Shown here piece after piece: positions 1 through 11,403 of a stretch of 64,000 nucleotides of DNA. Position 1 is the first letter of the stretch; every line of letters begins with the position of its first letter. The translations under genes were made by a program, and so were the position numbers. The notes under the pieces were generated by a model that was not told the origin of the DNA, searched no databases, and saw nothing but the letters and a program-made list of their open reading frames with translations. The DNA is taken from positions 372,001 to 436,000 of the forward strand of contig JACTVC010000033.1 in NCBI GenBank assembly GCA_018417955.1, in the 5' to 3' direction. This DNA comes from Laccaria trichodermophora (Eukaryota > Basidiomycota > Agaricomycetes > Agaricales > Hydnangiaceae).

Positions 1-238
1 TTTCATGAATATGTTGACATTCAACATCCTCCTCAACTGCATAAATTGATTGTTAATTTGCCTTTCATGTGCAAGAGTGTCTGGTGCATTTAGGGTACAT
101 TTTATTTGAAACTTGCATACCTGCTTTTGCATGTGGTAAAATAAATTCCATGCAACTACCCAGATACAAGATTTTAGCCCATATTATGTAGCCATAGATA
201 TATTAGCTATTGAAGGATGGGCATCTAATTGCAGCTGC

Positions 239-575
239 CACTGCGGGCATTGGCTTATGTAAACGGCGGATAAATTGTGAAAAAATTGTGTAGAGATCAA
301 TAGATTTTACACCTTTTCTTGGCCAGATATATCGGGAAAGAAATTTAAAATATTTTCTTCAATATCTTTTCCAATTTAATGATCGGCATTATTATAAATT
401 TTGATGAAGGAGATATGGGAAAGATATGAGAAAGATATCTTTCCCTTTTATAGCAATTTTGTTATCAGATATTTTTGCAATGAGACCATCGGAAACATTG
501 AGAAGATATTGTAAAGGGCGGGTAACACTGTCACATTGCGAACATTTACTATGCATGGCAACTTTTCGCAAGCGA
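239..575 (+). repeat. Left copy of ~335-bp inverted repeat
   Basis: This segment, starting CACTGCGGGC, recurs in inverted orientation at 13,645-13,973 with high but imperfect identity along its whole length. Shared blocks include the gatatcttt-rich centre and the inner end near ggcgggt(a/c)acactgtcaca. No coding potential is seen. It could be one arm of a long TIR pair or one of two independent insertions of a short non-autonomous element. Confidence 0.8.
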
Positions 576-1290
576 CTACAATTCACTGTCCTCCACTCAC
601 TGTTCTCCCTCCATCCCTCCTGCCTCCCTGTCTCTTCTTTTTCTCTCCACCCCTCACTCTTTTGCTACCACTGCTATGACTCCCTGCTCATGCCATGCCT
701 TGATTTCGTGTTTCTTAAAGTCCTCAGGCCTCAGATCTTGCTCAGGTCACCACAACCCGTTCCACATGTCAGGTGTTCTCCACACCATCCAAGTTTAATA
801 CCGGCCTCTTTGAATACACCTATGGACACCGGACGATGTATGTATGTCATTTAGTCTGCTTGTTTTTGGCCCTTTACTCAATCTACCCACTTAGAGCCAA
901 TGAAGAGCTACGGCACATCGAAGCACATCAAGCACATCTGCTACTTCAACCTCTCCCATGTCCTCCTTCCTGCAGCGCAATCTGTCAACCGCTCATCTCA
1001 AGACATAGTTGAAAAACGTGCAGAGAGCAGGTTCAACTGTCAAAATGGTGGACACTGTAGGTAGTGAGGCTTCTATGCTCAGTTGATTTGCCTGTGCCGT
1101 TAATTCATGGATACTCTGCTACAAGTGAATGCAGTGGGGATGGAGTTTATCTTCATGGAGCTTACTATGGAGGGAAGTAATGGGGGAGGGTCTGAAATGA
1201 GTTGGACGTCATTGCGATATTGGAACAAGTTGTGGAGTTGGACTGTTGGAGAAGAGGATGATGGGGATCACATTTCTGGCAGGAGGCAGC
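576..1290. other. No supportable gene
   Basis: The stretch holds a pyrimidine-rich run near 595-660 and scattered short open frames without recognisable motifs. I see no gene, repeat or RNA that I can support. Confidence 0.4.
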
Positions 1291-1790
1291 TGAGGAATTG
1301 GAGAATGCACCAGGGTGTGTCTCTCAGCCTACTGAAGGCACGCCGCTCAAGGACAAGTAGTTCTGCATCGGTCTGGAGACAAGAAGGCCTTTGTCGTTCG
1401 ACGGCGATCACAGCTCGATGTAGATTGAGGACCATGTAAGTCATTCCTTTCCTTTTTGTAACTATACAACTTCACTGACTGGTGCATGCTAGATTCAATC
1501 GCCAAAGAAGCGCTCAAAAGAGGAGCTGAGAAGGAGCTCACCTTTTTTCAGCAATTCGGTCGCCCTTGTTGCCCTTCCACCGCGTATCATAACGTTGTGA
1601 AATACAATGGGAAGTTGTCGGAGTGTACGCTTCAAGAATTACAAGTGGTGGAGAAGATTGTATCCGCAACTGAAGGCAAAAAACTTGAGACGACTCCTAT
1701 GAAGGCTGCTCTGCAACGCAAGCTTATCGATTTTGATTGGAATCACGTCAATCCGCTATGTGTGATGCGAAATTTGGCTTGGTCTACCAA
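1291..1790 (+). pseudogene. Possible two-exon gene remnant
   Basis: A frame reading GDKKAFVVRRRSQLDVD, then a stop, leads to a donor-like gtaagtcatt near 1,436 and an acceptor at about 1,490 (tgctag). The frame then resumes with SIAKEALKRGAEKELTF and continues to the repeat at 1,767. Splicing keeps the frame, and the composition resembles coding DNA. I do not recognise the family. The stop before the intron and the truncation by the downstream repeat suggest a remnant, not a working gene. Confidence 0.3.
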
Positions 1791-2019
1791 CTTGCTGATC
1801 CTTACATGGGGTACATGCTTTTCGCTTATGCCATTTTCAATTTATTGAATAAGCCACTACAGCTTTAATCAGCCTGGATTATATGCTGTATGTATGCATT
1901 ATTTTTGCTCGCTGTCTATTGATCTCATGGAAATTTCAGATACTATTACTTTATTACCTACTGTTATTAAGTTTGACTGACTGATATCAAGCGTGCGCTG
2001 CTCAATCAGTTTTCTTAGT
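1767..2019 (+). repeat. Direct repeat copy 1
   Basis: This ~250-bp sequence begins gcgaaatttggcttgg and ends near gctcaatcagttttct. It recurs in the same orientation at 8,054-8,250 with indels. No polypurine tract, primer-binding site or pol gene lies between the copies, so they are not supported as LTRs. Confidence 0.7.
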
Positions 2020-2064
2020 GTACATCATGTACCCAGCGCTAGCAACAGCTCTTGAGTAAATTAT

Positions 2065-3370
2065 TTATAAGTGTCGCATTGACATTTCTATGACCTTCCT
2101 GCAAAACCACCAAACATGTTTGCGTTTCGGCCCATTCTCCTTCGCAGACGTCCCGCCATGCCACCAGGTCTCTTTGGCAGACCACACAAAATCCCCACTC
2201 CTAGTAGGTAGCCTCCGCGAACCAGAGAAAGTGTCACCCATCAGGACGCCTGAACCTCTCCTCAAGACACGACCCAAATCCTTGACTGTGACTGCAGCGG
2301 TTCGACCTCTTAGAATTCGGTCCACTCTCCCACCACATGTCGTTCGAACCCGCCCACTCCCATCCTTCCGAACTGTCACTGGCTGTCCATCCTAATCAGC
2401 ATCGACTCCTCACGGCATCGACTCCTCATTGATCATCCTCAGCTGTGCCCACGCCCTCTTTCTCCACACCACCCCCAACGCCACGTTTACGACCCAGCAC
2501 AACTAAAGCATGACAAATCCAACACAATCCTCTCCACCCCTTACTAGTCTTTGGGTTTTTCGAGGGATCAATGCCATTCTGAGGGCATTGTTGAGGCAAA
2601 TATGGAATTGAATGTTGGCTTTTAGTGTCCTCAGTGAGGGGGGATGGGGAAAAGATGACGACAAGTATGCTGAACGTGTATGAGCTTTGTATCTTGGCGT
2701 TCCGAGCCTGGTAGTATGATGGCAATATCGATGTGGGCCTGGTGCGTCCCTCCAACGTCCAACATCCACCCTCCTCAATCCTCCAGAACTGCACTCCACG
2801 ACATCAAAAAATCTATCCAACCATGGACGTTAGCTATAGGGGACAACGAGGAAAGGTGGAGAACATCCTGACTTCTGTACCTAGAAAATGAGTTGGAATG
2901 CCAGGTAGAAAAGGTTCAAAGTATGAAGGGAGGTGAGAAGCACGGCGTCACTGCAGAGGAGAGTGGTGTGAGCACGAATGCGTTGCAGAGGGGGTTTAGC
3001 TTGTCATTGGGTTCATTGGAGGGGAGGAATCGGGGCCGTAACTTAGAGTCCTTCTGAACACAGGTCAGGGTATCATCCTCATGGGTGCACTATGTAGTCT
3101 GACACTGAAGAAAATGAGAGGAGATCAGGACTACGACAAAGGGAAGTCTTGAATGTTACCCACCTTGAACAATCGAGTCTCCACCTGTTCGTTTCGTGAC
3201 CATTCCAGCAACGTCAGATGTCCAAGTATTCACTAGCTGGGATTGGAGTAATACAAAGGTTAACGGACAGATAAGCCGTGAAGAAAGTAAGGGTGTAGTG
3301 CCACACACACTACAGTCCATGTGGGCGGGTTGACTTTGAGTAGATGGAGATAAGGATGCCACTCGCAATC
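2065..3370 (-). pseudogene. Unrecognised host-like gene remnant
   Basis: On the minus strand several short frames look exon-like and have intron-like junctions. One near 3,156-3,320 reads MDCSVCGTTPLLSS and ends at a gtgggt donor. Another near 2,426-2,600 holds a Cys/Trp segment, WRGLCWICHAL, followed by a basic glycine-rich tail. I cannot name a family. The lack of one consistent spliced frame suggests a degraded gene. A plus-strand or non-coding reading cannot be excluded. Confidence 0.25.
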
Positions 3371-3886
3371 CGTTATTACTCGCTTTGAGGGGAATGAAAT
3401 GTCAGGAAAATACTACAAGCATGTCAACATGTAGTATTTCATGACAGCTGTAAACCTCGTACTCACCTTCCCGCCTGTCATAAATCACTCTCAACACATC
3501 AATCGTTGATGAATCAACTTGCATCTCTGAAACCGCCGAAATACCGCCACCTTGAGCGGGAATCTAGGAGGGAGTCACCAGGCTTCCTGCGGGCGTCGTA
3601 GTACGCTGTATGTCATGCAAGGTGGTGTCGCTCGTGCGGTTGGGCCAGATCACAGAACCGCACTTCTAGGGAAGTGCATCAACAGGGTATTAACTAATCC
3701 CATGAGCTCGTATGGAGTGAGACCGTTGCGAAAACCGGGAGTGGAGAACGCCAGGAGAGGTGAGGCCTTCGAAAAAACTTAGCAAAATAAACAGTGGCAG
3801 GATAGGAGAATTTGAGGAGAATCAGAGCCAGGCGTACCTTCGATCCGGAAAGATATCTTCCACTGGTCGGAATATTGTGAGAGCAG
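3371..3886. other. No supportable gene
   Basis: Ordinary-composition DNA with short open frames on both strands. Nothing can be assigned. It ends exactly where the mobile element at 3,887 begins. Confidence 0.4.
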
Positions 3887-5050
3887 TTATGAGTCCTTAC
3901 AAGTTTACGAGTAAGACTCATTCTTTATCAACTGAGGACTTAGGCAAATTTTTCATTCATTCATTCATTCATTGATTCACCTTTCATCACCGCGGGAACT
4001 TTTTCTCTTAAACAGAAAAGCAGCCATAAAATCAGGGAAAATAGCTAGAAAATTAGCAAAAAAAATGTAAAAAATCAGAATATTGCTTAGTAAGGTGAGG
4101 AGGCTGTGTTCAGGGGTCAGGGTCAATATCTAAATATAGAAACCACCTAAAAGTTGCCAGAAAATCAGAAAAAAATACCCAAAAATTAAGAGGCATCTTC
4201 TCTGTCACCATAGTGTTGAAGGGGCTGTGTTCAGGGTTCAGGGTCCATATCTAAATATAGAACAAAGGAAGAAAAATGGCTAGTAAATCAGAAAAAAATG
4301 AGTAAAAATAAAAATCATACTTTTTTGTTGCCATGATGTATGAGGGGCTGTGTCCAGTGTTCAGGGTCCATATCTAAATATGAAAAATTAACACAACTAT
4401 CTATTATGCAATATGACTATATCATCAGACCAGCCTTCTTGCTCTTTGAGATATTGGTCAAAAATGCATGACAATTTCCAAAAAGTATCCAATTTTTTCA
4501 GTATTTTGTGTTTTTCTCAATAAGGAATGGTCTGTATGACATTATTTATATATATGTGTAAAGGTAAGGAAAGGGGCTACAATTGTTGTTGGTGGAGCTA
4601 AGTGAGAGGCTGTGTTTCTGATACCATGGGAATTTTAACCTAAAAAGGAAATTCATTACAGATATATAGAGCATGCTATTATAGGTCACAAAATATAACT
4701 AACCATCCTCTTTCCTGAGATATATCAAACAGGACTGTGGGAATATTTTACTATAAACAGAAAAATAGTTATAAAATTGGGAAAAATTGCCATAAAATCA
4801 AAAAAAAAAAAAAAAAAAAGGAAAAATAAGAATAGCACACATTGTTGCTATGATGTTGATGGCTAGGCCCAGGGCTCAGGGTCTATTTACAAATATAGAA
4901 CAAAACTCAGAAAATCATAGAGTGATTGCATGTCATTGCAGCTGATGGAATGTCAGGAGGGTGGTCACATGACCATTTTCCTACTTTAAATTTAGAGTCC
5001 ACAGGAAGGACTCATACATGCCATGCAAAGCACTGGCCCACACCCACAAG
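3887..5050 (+). mobile_element. HLE-B element, full-length copy (1,164 bp)
   Basis: A non-coding element that starts TTATGAGTCC and ends CCCACACCCACAAG. The start forms a terminal hairpin (3,889-3,921) and is followed by an ATTC microsatellite. The interior repeats a module of the type gggctgtgttcagggt, then ccatatctaaatatag, then agaaaatcagaaaaaa. Near the 3' end, aaggactcat is complementary to the 5' GAGTCC, and a GCCATGC/GCACTGGC hairpin lies 13 nt before the terminus. Inverted copies lie at 21,058-21,967 and 45,189-50,351. Flanking bases are G on the 5' side and T on the 3' side, with no target duplication. The architecture is Helitron-like; the assignment is inference. Confidence 0.8.
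3889..3921 (+). other. HLE-B 5' terminal hairpin
   Basis: ATGAGT pairs with ACTCAT and CTTAC with GTAAG, with one bulged C, around the loop AAGTTTACGA. The outer pair is ATGAGT here but ACGAGT/ACTCGT in the HLE-A copies, so the stem changes while pairing is kept. Confidence 0.8.
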
Positions 5051-5169
5051 TGGAGAACGAGGGTATGAGCACGCAAAAGGCAACATCGTCAACGAGCTTT
5101 TGGTGGTTGAGATCAAGGTTTATCTGCCGAAACTCAAATTGATCACAACTACAAAAGGGTTACACCAAT

Positions 5170-5700
5170 GAGATGCTACGTCCTACATACTTGAATCCAG
5201 TGGTAGCGGGAAATAGGCGAGGGCTTCGTCTTCGTACATCCACCCCAGAAGATGAAACTGTCAGACCAGATCGTTCAAGTCTTCTCTCGCTCTTTTCGTC
5301 CATCCATCCACCACTCCACCAATTACGGCGTCACGTACTCGAGCATTCACCGCGACAGTCTTCGAAAGTTCCATCTGCAGCAGCACTTCCCTCCACACAT
5401 GCTCTTCCCTCTAAATCGCCTTCTCAAAATGCGGGACAGCCGTATCACCTCTTCCTCCACCTGAAAACCATCACCCATAGCAGGCACCGACCGGCCCTTC
5501 AGCTTCACATCCTGCCCAATCAACCTTCGCATGCTCCTCTCCTTTTTAAAAGGCACAAATTCACTCTTCTTCCGCACAGCCCTCAAAGATAGAGTTGACA
5601 ATCCAGTGCTCTTGCAACGGGTGCAAATGTATCGTGGTCCTTTCCACCTTGCGGTCCCTCGGGAAGATCGGTAGCTGATGCGATGGCAGCCTATGGAATC
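5170..5700 (-). pseudogene. Unrecognised host-like gene remnant
   Basis: Minus-strand frames here have coding character. One reads RRLIGQDVKLKGRSVPAMGD. A second, shifted frame reads MELSKTVAVNARVRDAV, then GGVVDGWTKRAREDLNDL, an in-frame TGA, and WMYEDEALAYFPLPLDSS. Overlapping good frames and the stop suggest a frameshifted pseudogene that lies just right of the HLE-B insertion. I do not recognise the protein and infer no function. Confidence 0.35.
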
Positions 5701-6039
5701 ACAATGTAAATTCTGCTGTTGGGGAGACCTTCTGATGAAGATGATGATTCAAGGGCGTCATTGAGAGGCTTGAGGAAAACTTCGAACCTCCTCGAAACCG
5801 AAGAACGGCATAAGGGGGAAAGCGAGCAGGATACCATATACACCCGGCCCCAGCAACTCAAAATTCACCCCTCCTTTATCTTTCTCATTGAGGGGTTTTC
5901 ATCCGAAGATCAGCCACAATATCTGGTAGTCAAATGACAATGAGTACCTCACTATCAACATCAGCCAGGAAAACAGTGTAAAAGGCGAACAACGTACTTG
6001 ACTTCTGCAACCGACAGGAGGTGGAATGTATAGTCCGAT

Positions 6040-6135
6040 GTGAACGTGAATCCATGTGAACGTGAATCCATGTGAACGTGAATCCATGTGAACGTGAATC
6101 CATGTGAACGTGAATCCATGTGAACGTGAATCCAT
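6040..6135 (+). repeat. 16-bp minisatellite, six perfect copies
   Basis: Six exact copies of GTGAACGTGAATCCAT in tandem. The unit is not a multiple of three, so long repetitive frames across it are by-products. Perfect identity indicates recent expansion. Confidence 0.95.
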
Positions 6136-6299
6136 GTGGGTAGAAAATCATCGTTTGCATCGATTCATGAATCGACAGCGTCCCGAGATCAACTTCATCT
6201 CGCTTTGTTACAGGCAAGGTGTGGGGAAAGATGGGAACATCTGATGATCATGAGTGTCTCAATTGAGAGAAAGAATGATTGTATGGTCGCACCTATAAG

Positions 6300-6720
6300 A
6301 TAGAGTATACCATTGTCCTCCGTCAGAATTCGTCCAAGACACCGTGTTTTCACTGGGGCATTTGTGACCTGAGTGTAACCTCGACGTTGTCGATTGAGAC
6401 TGGTGTGATCTATGCGAACTTTGAAAGACGTGGTACCAGAGGAGCTTCCAGACCTAACGAACAGGAGATATCACCAATCAAAAGACGAGGCTTTGAGGTA
6501 CTGAAAACTGCATAATCTCCTGGACTGACCCTGCGTTAAATAGCTTTGCCTTCAATAGATAAGGTAGATACTCACATATAGAGAGCTGAGCAGGACGACC
6601 CGCATTCTCTGGTAGCCGCGGTGCACGAAGCTGGTAAGTGTTGCAGAGATGATCGTTGGCGTTGATCAACACTTGTTTGATTAGCAACGTTTGGCTTCGA
6701 CTCGGACCCCTCCCGCTCAT
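6300..6720 (-). pseudogene. Possible spliced host-gene fragment
   Basis: A minus-strand frame starts near 6,720 (MSGRGPSRSQTLLIK) and reaches a donor gtgagt. A 45-nt intron fits at 6,531-6,575, ending cgcag. The next exon reads SPGDYAVFSTSKPRLLIGD and continues to a stop near the end of SKFA. The splice signals and the frame fit fungal norms. I do not recognise the family. The downstream sequence lacks a continuous frame, so the gene is either short or broken. Confidence 0.3.
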
Positions 6721-8053
6721 GAGCCCTTGAAAACCGCAGCAGCAAAGACAAGCAGGATCAGGTTATACAAGAAAGGTAAATATCCAGATTTTCTGATGTC
6801 AGTAGTCAATTTGATCTTTTTCCTGCATGGTTGTCAAAAACGCTGGAGACGACACGCAACGTTAGATGCCGTGCATGGAGTAGAATGGAGAGTTTGCAAA
6901 GGTGTGTCACCGCCAGCCTGTTGACACCCAAGTTGAACTAACGACTGAATTACAACGCAGTTATATCGTACTCATCATCCCAACACTTGTGGACAATCGT
7001 GATCACTCATCCAGGATGGAACTTGCAACTCCCTTGATTCCTGTTCTTCGCCAATTAAAATGTTTACTTCGAGGTACGCCTTCCCTCACCCATAATTCAA
7101 AAGGCTAAGCTAATCCGATGTTCAGCAGAATTCAATGTGACGATAACGCGTCTTCCGAGAGGCAAAACAGTTACCGAGAACGCCTTGAACACCTCTGTCA
7201 CCTTTTGACGCCGTCTTCATGAAACCCGTCGAGCGGCTCTCAACCCAACCTCACGCGTTATCAACTCCATCACACCCACACGCTATAGTCTCATTTGGAG
7301 ACATCATTATCTGACAAAACGACACGACAAGGACAGAAGAACTGCGAGAAATCGATAAGGGGTCCAAGAAGAAGCAGGGGAAAGTTGATGAGGAAAACCA
7401 GAAGATCGATGAAAGGATGGGGAGCACGAGATGGATGAAGATCAACACTGTCTCCGCCCGTCATGATCGAACAACCAGCGATGTTTTTCGGCTGGCCCCT
7501 CCCCTTCATGCAGCCTTTCTCAAAGGCAGTACTCCGCGCTGGTACATTGAAAGTGTTTACCATTCACACGTCGTCTAAGCCCGCTTTCTTCAAGGTCTGA
7601 TTCTGATTGATGTCATCTATTTCCGTATTCGTTCATTACTTGCCCAGGTCAATTCAATCTGACCCGTGTTCTGCAGGGTTCAACATGGCAATGACGCTTC
7701 TTGCGAAGGGCACGACCAATAAGCTTCTCCAGACCAAAAATTGCCACTCCCACTCCCACTAGATCCCCATTGAATGCCCAATTGCTCCTCTCTTTGCAGA
7801 GGGCCTCGAATGCCAGCCCTCGACTTCAACCCAAATGCGATTGACAATTGCATCCATAGTCTCGTTGGGAGACCTCATACACGTCTCTTGCAAAAGAAGA
7901 GGGACACGAGTTACTAGGAGAACCTGGTGTATTTTGGGAAGAAGCAGGGGGGGGGGGGTTAGGAAAGAACCAGATGACAGGTGACAAATGAGAATAATGG
8001 AGAGGACGAGCTAAAGGACCAGAGGAAGGGAATCACGTCAAAACCGCTATTTG
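6721..8053. other. Degenerate repeated segments, no firm gene
   Basis: The stretches at about 7,130-7,560 and 7,670-8,050 resemble each other in order: ttcaa(t/c)(a/g)tg, then a cgag(a/g) block, then atagtctc(a/g)tt(t/g)ggagac. They look like an old tandem duplication of a coding exon. A G-run of ten lies near 7,950. No intact frame or recognised domain is present on either strand. Confidence 0.3.
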
Positions 8054-8250
8054 CGACATGAAAACTGGCTTGGTCTACCAGCTTGCTGATCATTATATGG
8101 CGTACATGTGATTCTCATATGCCATTTTCAATCTATTGAATAAGCCGCTACAGCTTTTATTGGCCTTCCTTATTCGTTGTATGTAATCACCCACTAGTAG
8201 GTTTATTTGACTAATATCAAGCTTGCGCCTCTCAATTAGTTTTCTCAATG
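8054..8250 (+). repeat. Direct repeat copy 2
   Basis: A partner of 1,767-2,019 in the same orientation, with shared blocks ggcttggtctacca, gccattttcaat and attgaataagcc. It abuts the aspartic protease remnant. Confidence 0.7.
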
Positions 8251-8321
8251 CCAGTTCTCCTTCCGCCCCTTACGACAACCATTTGCCCTTGGAGATGACA
8301 GTCCTTGCCTTGACCAGGTCC

Positions 8322-10269
8322 ATGAAGAGTTCAGTCGCTTCACTGCTGGTCGCCCTCACCTCTGCGACGATGTCTGCCTATGGCTTGGAGCTCGAGTTTC
8401 AACGACGTTCAATTACAGTGGGATCGCAGTCCACCAATAATCGGTTTGACCTGCTGAAAACGTTAGGGGGAAAAGATGCAATGTCAAGTTCAACTTCAAA
8501 TGTCACGAATATTAAAATACAAGAGTAAGTCTGGCTGTAATCTCCTTTGGACTCTCTCTGAAAGTTCATTAGTATATGACGAACATCATGTTAAATGGGA
8601 AAACTAGGTTTCATACTGGTATATTGAGGTGGATCCTCATCATTCTGTAGAGGTTCTTGTCGCGTTAGACACAGGGAGCACAGATCTCTGTATGACCCAC
8701 TTCTCCTTTTACCCCTTCTCCCTTTTGGCATACTGCTAGAACTTCTCTACGGCGATGGCTCATATGGTGTCAGCGGAACGTTCGGCGTTGCACCATTCAA
8801 ACTGGGAATGTATGACGTACCACAACAAGGTACGCTCTTTATCTCTGACCTGGGATCATAGCCACTCAAACTGATGATACCCCAGCGTTTCTTTGTGCCA
8901 CCGAAGTGAGTTGGATGCATGTTTTTTATGATGTATCCCGTTTATCTTTGAACTGAACCCAGGGATCTGTAACAGGAATCATGGATATTGGGGTGTCAGG
9001 TCTGCTCGGTTTGAGCTTTGACTTTGTCTCCGCATCTCCATCAATGCCCACATCAGATCAATCCATGGAACTGACACAACATGGGGACGTTCCGTTCTCA
9101 AGAACATCCCCAACCAAAACACCTCAACCCAACTTTATTGCCATTGACCTTGCACGGACAGATGACTTGGAGGAAACGGCAGGCTAGGTGGACTACCTTG
9201 CTTGAAAGTGTTCATGTTAATGGAGCTGCTATTCCTCTCAAATCGAAGATAAAGGGTGTGCCTTCAGAACCTCCCAAGCTCTCCTTGATACAGGCGACCC
9301 GGCTGCGATTATGCCAACCTACCTCTTCGATGCAATCTACTCTCAATTTCCGGGGGCAGTAGCCTACGACAAGGGCAGCACTCATCTCTATTCTTCCTGC
9401 AACACAACCCAACCAGTTTCGCTCTTCTTTGGGTAATGTCAACTTTCACCCATCCTTGGCTTTTATCATGAGCTCATTCAATTTGTTCGTAGTGGCAAGG
9501 AGTACCCCATCCATCCTCTGGACTGACTTGTCAACGATCACCCAACTGCCGGAGATCGATGGTAAGCAATATGTTGCCTGAACATCGTCCTTCATGGCCG
9601 CGGACACCTGGGCCAGCAATGCTTATGAGGTATCCTTGGGTGATGCTTTCCTGCGAAACGTCTACACCATGTACATCTCGTTGGGTCTGATCCTGACCGC
9701 TTTGCTCATCACCCTTCACTTGCAGCTTCGATTTTAGCGACACTGGCGTGGATGGCAGCACTCATGAACCATACATGAAGCTCTTTGCCAAGACGGACCA
9801 AGTGAAAGCTGCCAGCCAAGTCACAACTATTCGTGGCAAGACAATGGCTGGCATGCCACCGGAGATCGCTCCCTCGACCCTTATAAAGCTAATTAATGGC
9901 GGCGGTGTTGCAGGTGAGCTACCTGGGCCAGTGCGATGGAAAAGCATCATGCTAACCGATGTGCACTATCTACCAGCTGCAGGTTCATCAGCCAACTCAA
10001 CTAAATCGGCTTCCAATCTCGATGCCTCTGTGATGTCGGTGTCAACCGAAACAATTGCGAAATCCGGTCTCATTGCTGTCCTCCTGCTTAGCGCCAACGT
10101 TATCACTGGACTTACCCCCTCCTCGTCTTTGCCATTTTTGAACTGCGTTCGAAGAGGGTCATCAAAGTCTGTGTCAAGGGCTGCCCCTCAGTACATTCCG
10201 GTGAAAGTGAGAGACGAGGAGTCAGCCCACTCAACGCCATATCATGATCAAAGCAAACAATCTCAGTAA
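8322..10269 (+). pseudogene. Pepsin-like (A1) aspartic protease pseudogene
   Basis: The gene would encode a secreted or membrane-anchored aspartic endopeptidase. A signal-like start (MKSSVASLLVALTSATMSA) is followed by VALDTGSTDLC, the first catalytic Asp motif, near 8,660. Then come the flap-like LYGDGSYGVSG, IMDIGVSGLLGLSFDF, PNFIAIDLARTDDLE, the second catalytic motif LLDTGDPAAIMP near 9,285, and a serine-rich tail with a hydrophobic segment (SGLIAVLLLSANVITGL). Several introns with gt...ag ends can be placed, for example at about 9,433-9,491. It is broken: the segment between the first Asp motif and the flap is missing, the frame shifts around 9,060-9,130, and a stop follows DDLEETAG. The family call is firm; loss of function is inferred from the breaks. 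Confidence 0.85.
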
Positions 10270-10484
10270 GTAATTTCCTGGGGGCGTTTTCTTTTAACGT
10301 TTGTAGTATTTATCATGATGGACGGACCAATGGACACTTCATATTCACAACTTATAATTATTACACACGCGCTTTCAATGTCTTGTAATGTTATACCCAC
10401 AACATGCTTAGGGCACCACAATGGAGCTTCCTCATATGAAGAGTGAGCCTGAGTGAAGCCTGAGTAGGTGACCACACAATAAAT

Positions 10485-11403
10485 TCATTCAACTGGAAGT
10501 CTACTACCTCTGTTTACTTGATCCTGCCCAAAGCTTCTCTCCAGCGCCACGGTTCTCATATCCGCCTCACTGCCCGAATCTTTGTCCTTCCTACTGCCCC
10601 TCTCCCTCCTTGGTGGAGTCCCATCCCTCTTATCACCAGACCTTGGTGATCGACTTCTGTCTCTCAGCTTCATCACAATCCCGCCCCCAGATGTCGTCGA
10701 GAGGTGTCCCACTTCTTGTATTTCCTCCAACCTTACCCTTCGATGAACTCACTGACATGGTCCTTGAAGGTGCGGTCAGTGTTACACTAGTAGGTGGCGT
10801 CGTCGGGCTCCCCTCCTGATTCCAAAATGCCATCTGACCTAACCACGTTCTGCCCTCTCCTTCTCTTCCTGTTCCCTTGTAAATGTTGCCCTGTGACGTT
10901 CATAACCCTCCCGGAAACTCTTGTTCACTTTCGATGAAAATATCAGCTCACCCAGGGAGTTCGCTGTTGGTGGTATCGTGGGTATTGGCCACGAGGTGGA
11001 GGCTGATCGTGTGCGGGCCTCAGGGGAGGTCGAGCGTGAGTTGTATCTGGATGCATTTGGGGACACCTCTGCTGGGCAAGGGAAGAAAAACGTTATGGGA
11101 TTCCAGTAGAACTTTGATTGGAGGGGTGGTCTACGGACATTGACATACATGTTGAATGAACGCAAGGCGCAGTTCGCGTGTGGTACATATCTTGAACACA
11201 ACCATGAGCAGTGTGATAACCAAGATCAGAATTACACAAACGTACTTGTTTGCAAAGCCAATCTTCTCTGAGTATATCCCACTGGCAAAGAACAAAACGA
11301 GCGTCGTGACACTCATAAATAAAAGACCACTCGCAAAATACGGAGGGAAGACTACGTCTTTCTCCACGGTATAGACGCTAGGCAGCACCCACTGCAAAAC
11401 CAT
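10485..11403 (-). pseudogene. Multi-pass membrane protein remnant
   Basis: Read on the minus strand, 11,403-11,150 encodes two strongly hydrophobic stretches (GLLFMSVTTLVLFFASGIY and VCVILILVITLLMVVF). A cytoplasmic-type tail follows: SFREGYERHRATFTREQ, then serine-rich TSVTLTAPSRTMSVSSS, and finally Arg/Ser-rich sequence. The pieces lie in different frames and no single spliced frame is evident. It may be a degraded or badly eroded multi-exon gene. I cannot name the family. Further coding-like sequence upstream (11,650-11,990, minus) may be its 5' part. Confidence 0.35.

Noticed and set aside
426..854. 142-codon plus-strand frame
   Set aside because: It crosses from the inverted repeat into pyrimidine-rich DNA, with no domain or splice context.
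1767..8250. LTR pair of a retrotransposon (direct repeats 1,767-2,019 and 8,054-8,250)
   Set aside because: No TG...CA ends, primer-binding site, polypurine tract or pol gene lies between, and the enclosed DNA is host-gene-like.
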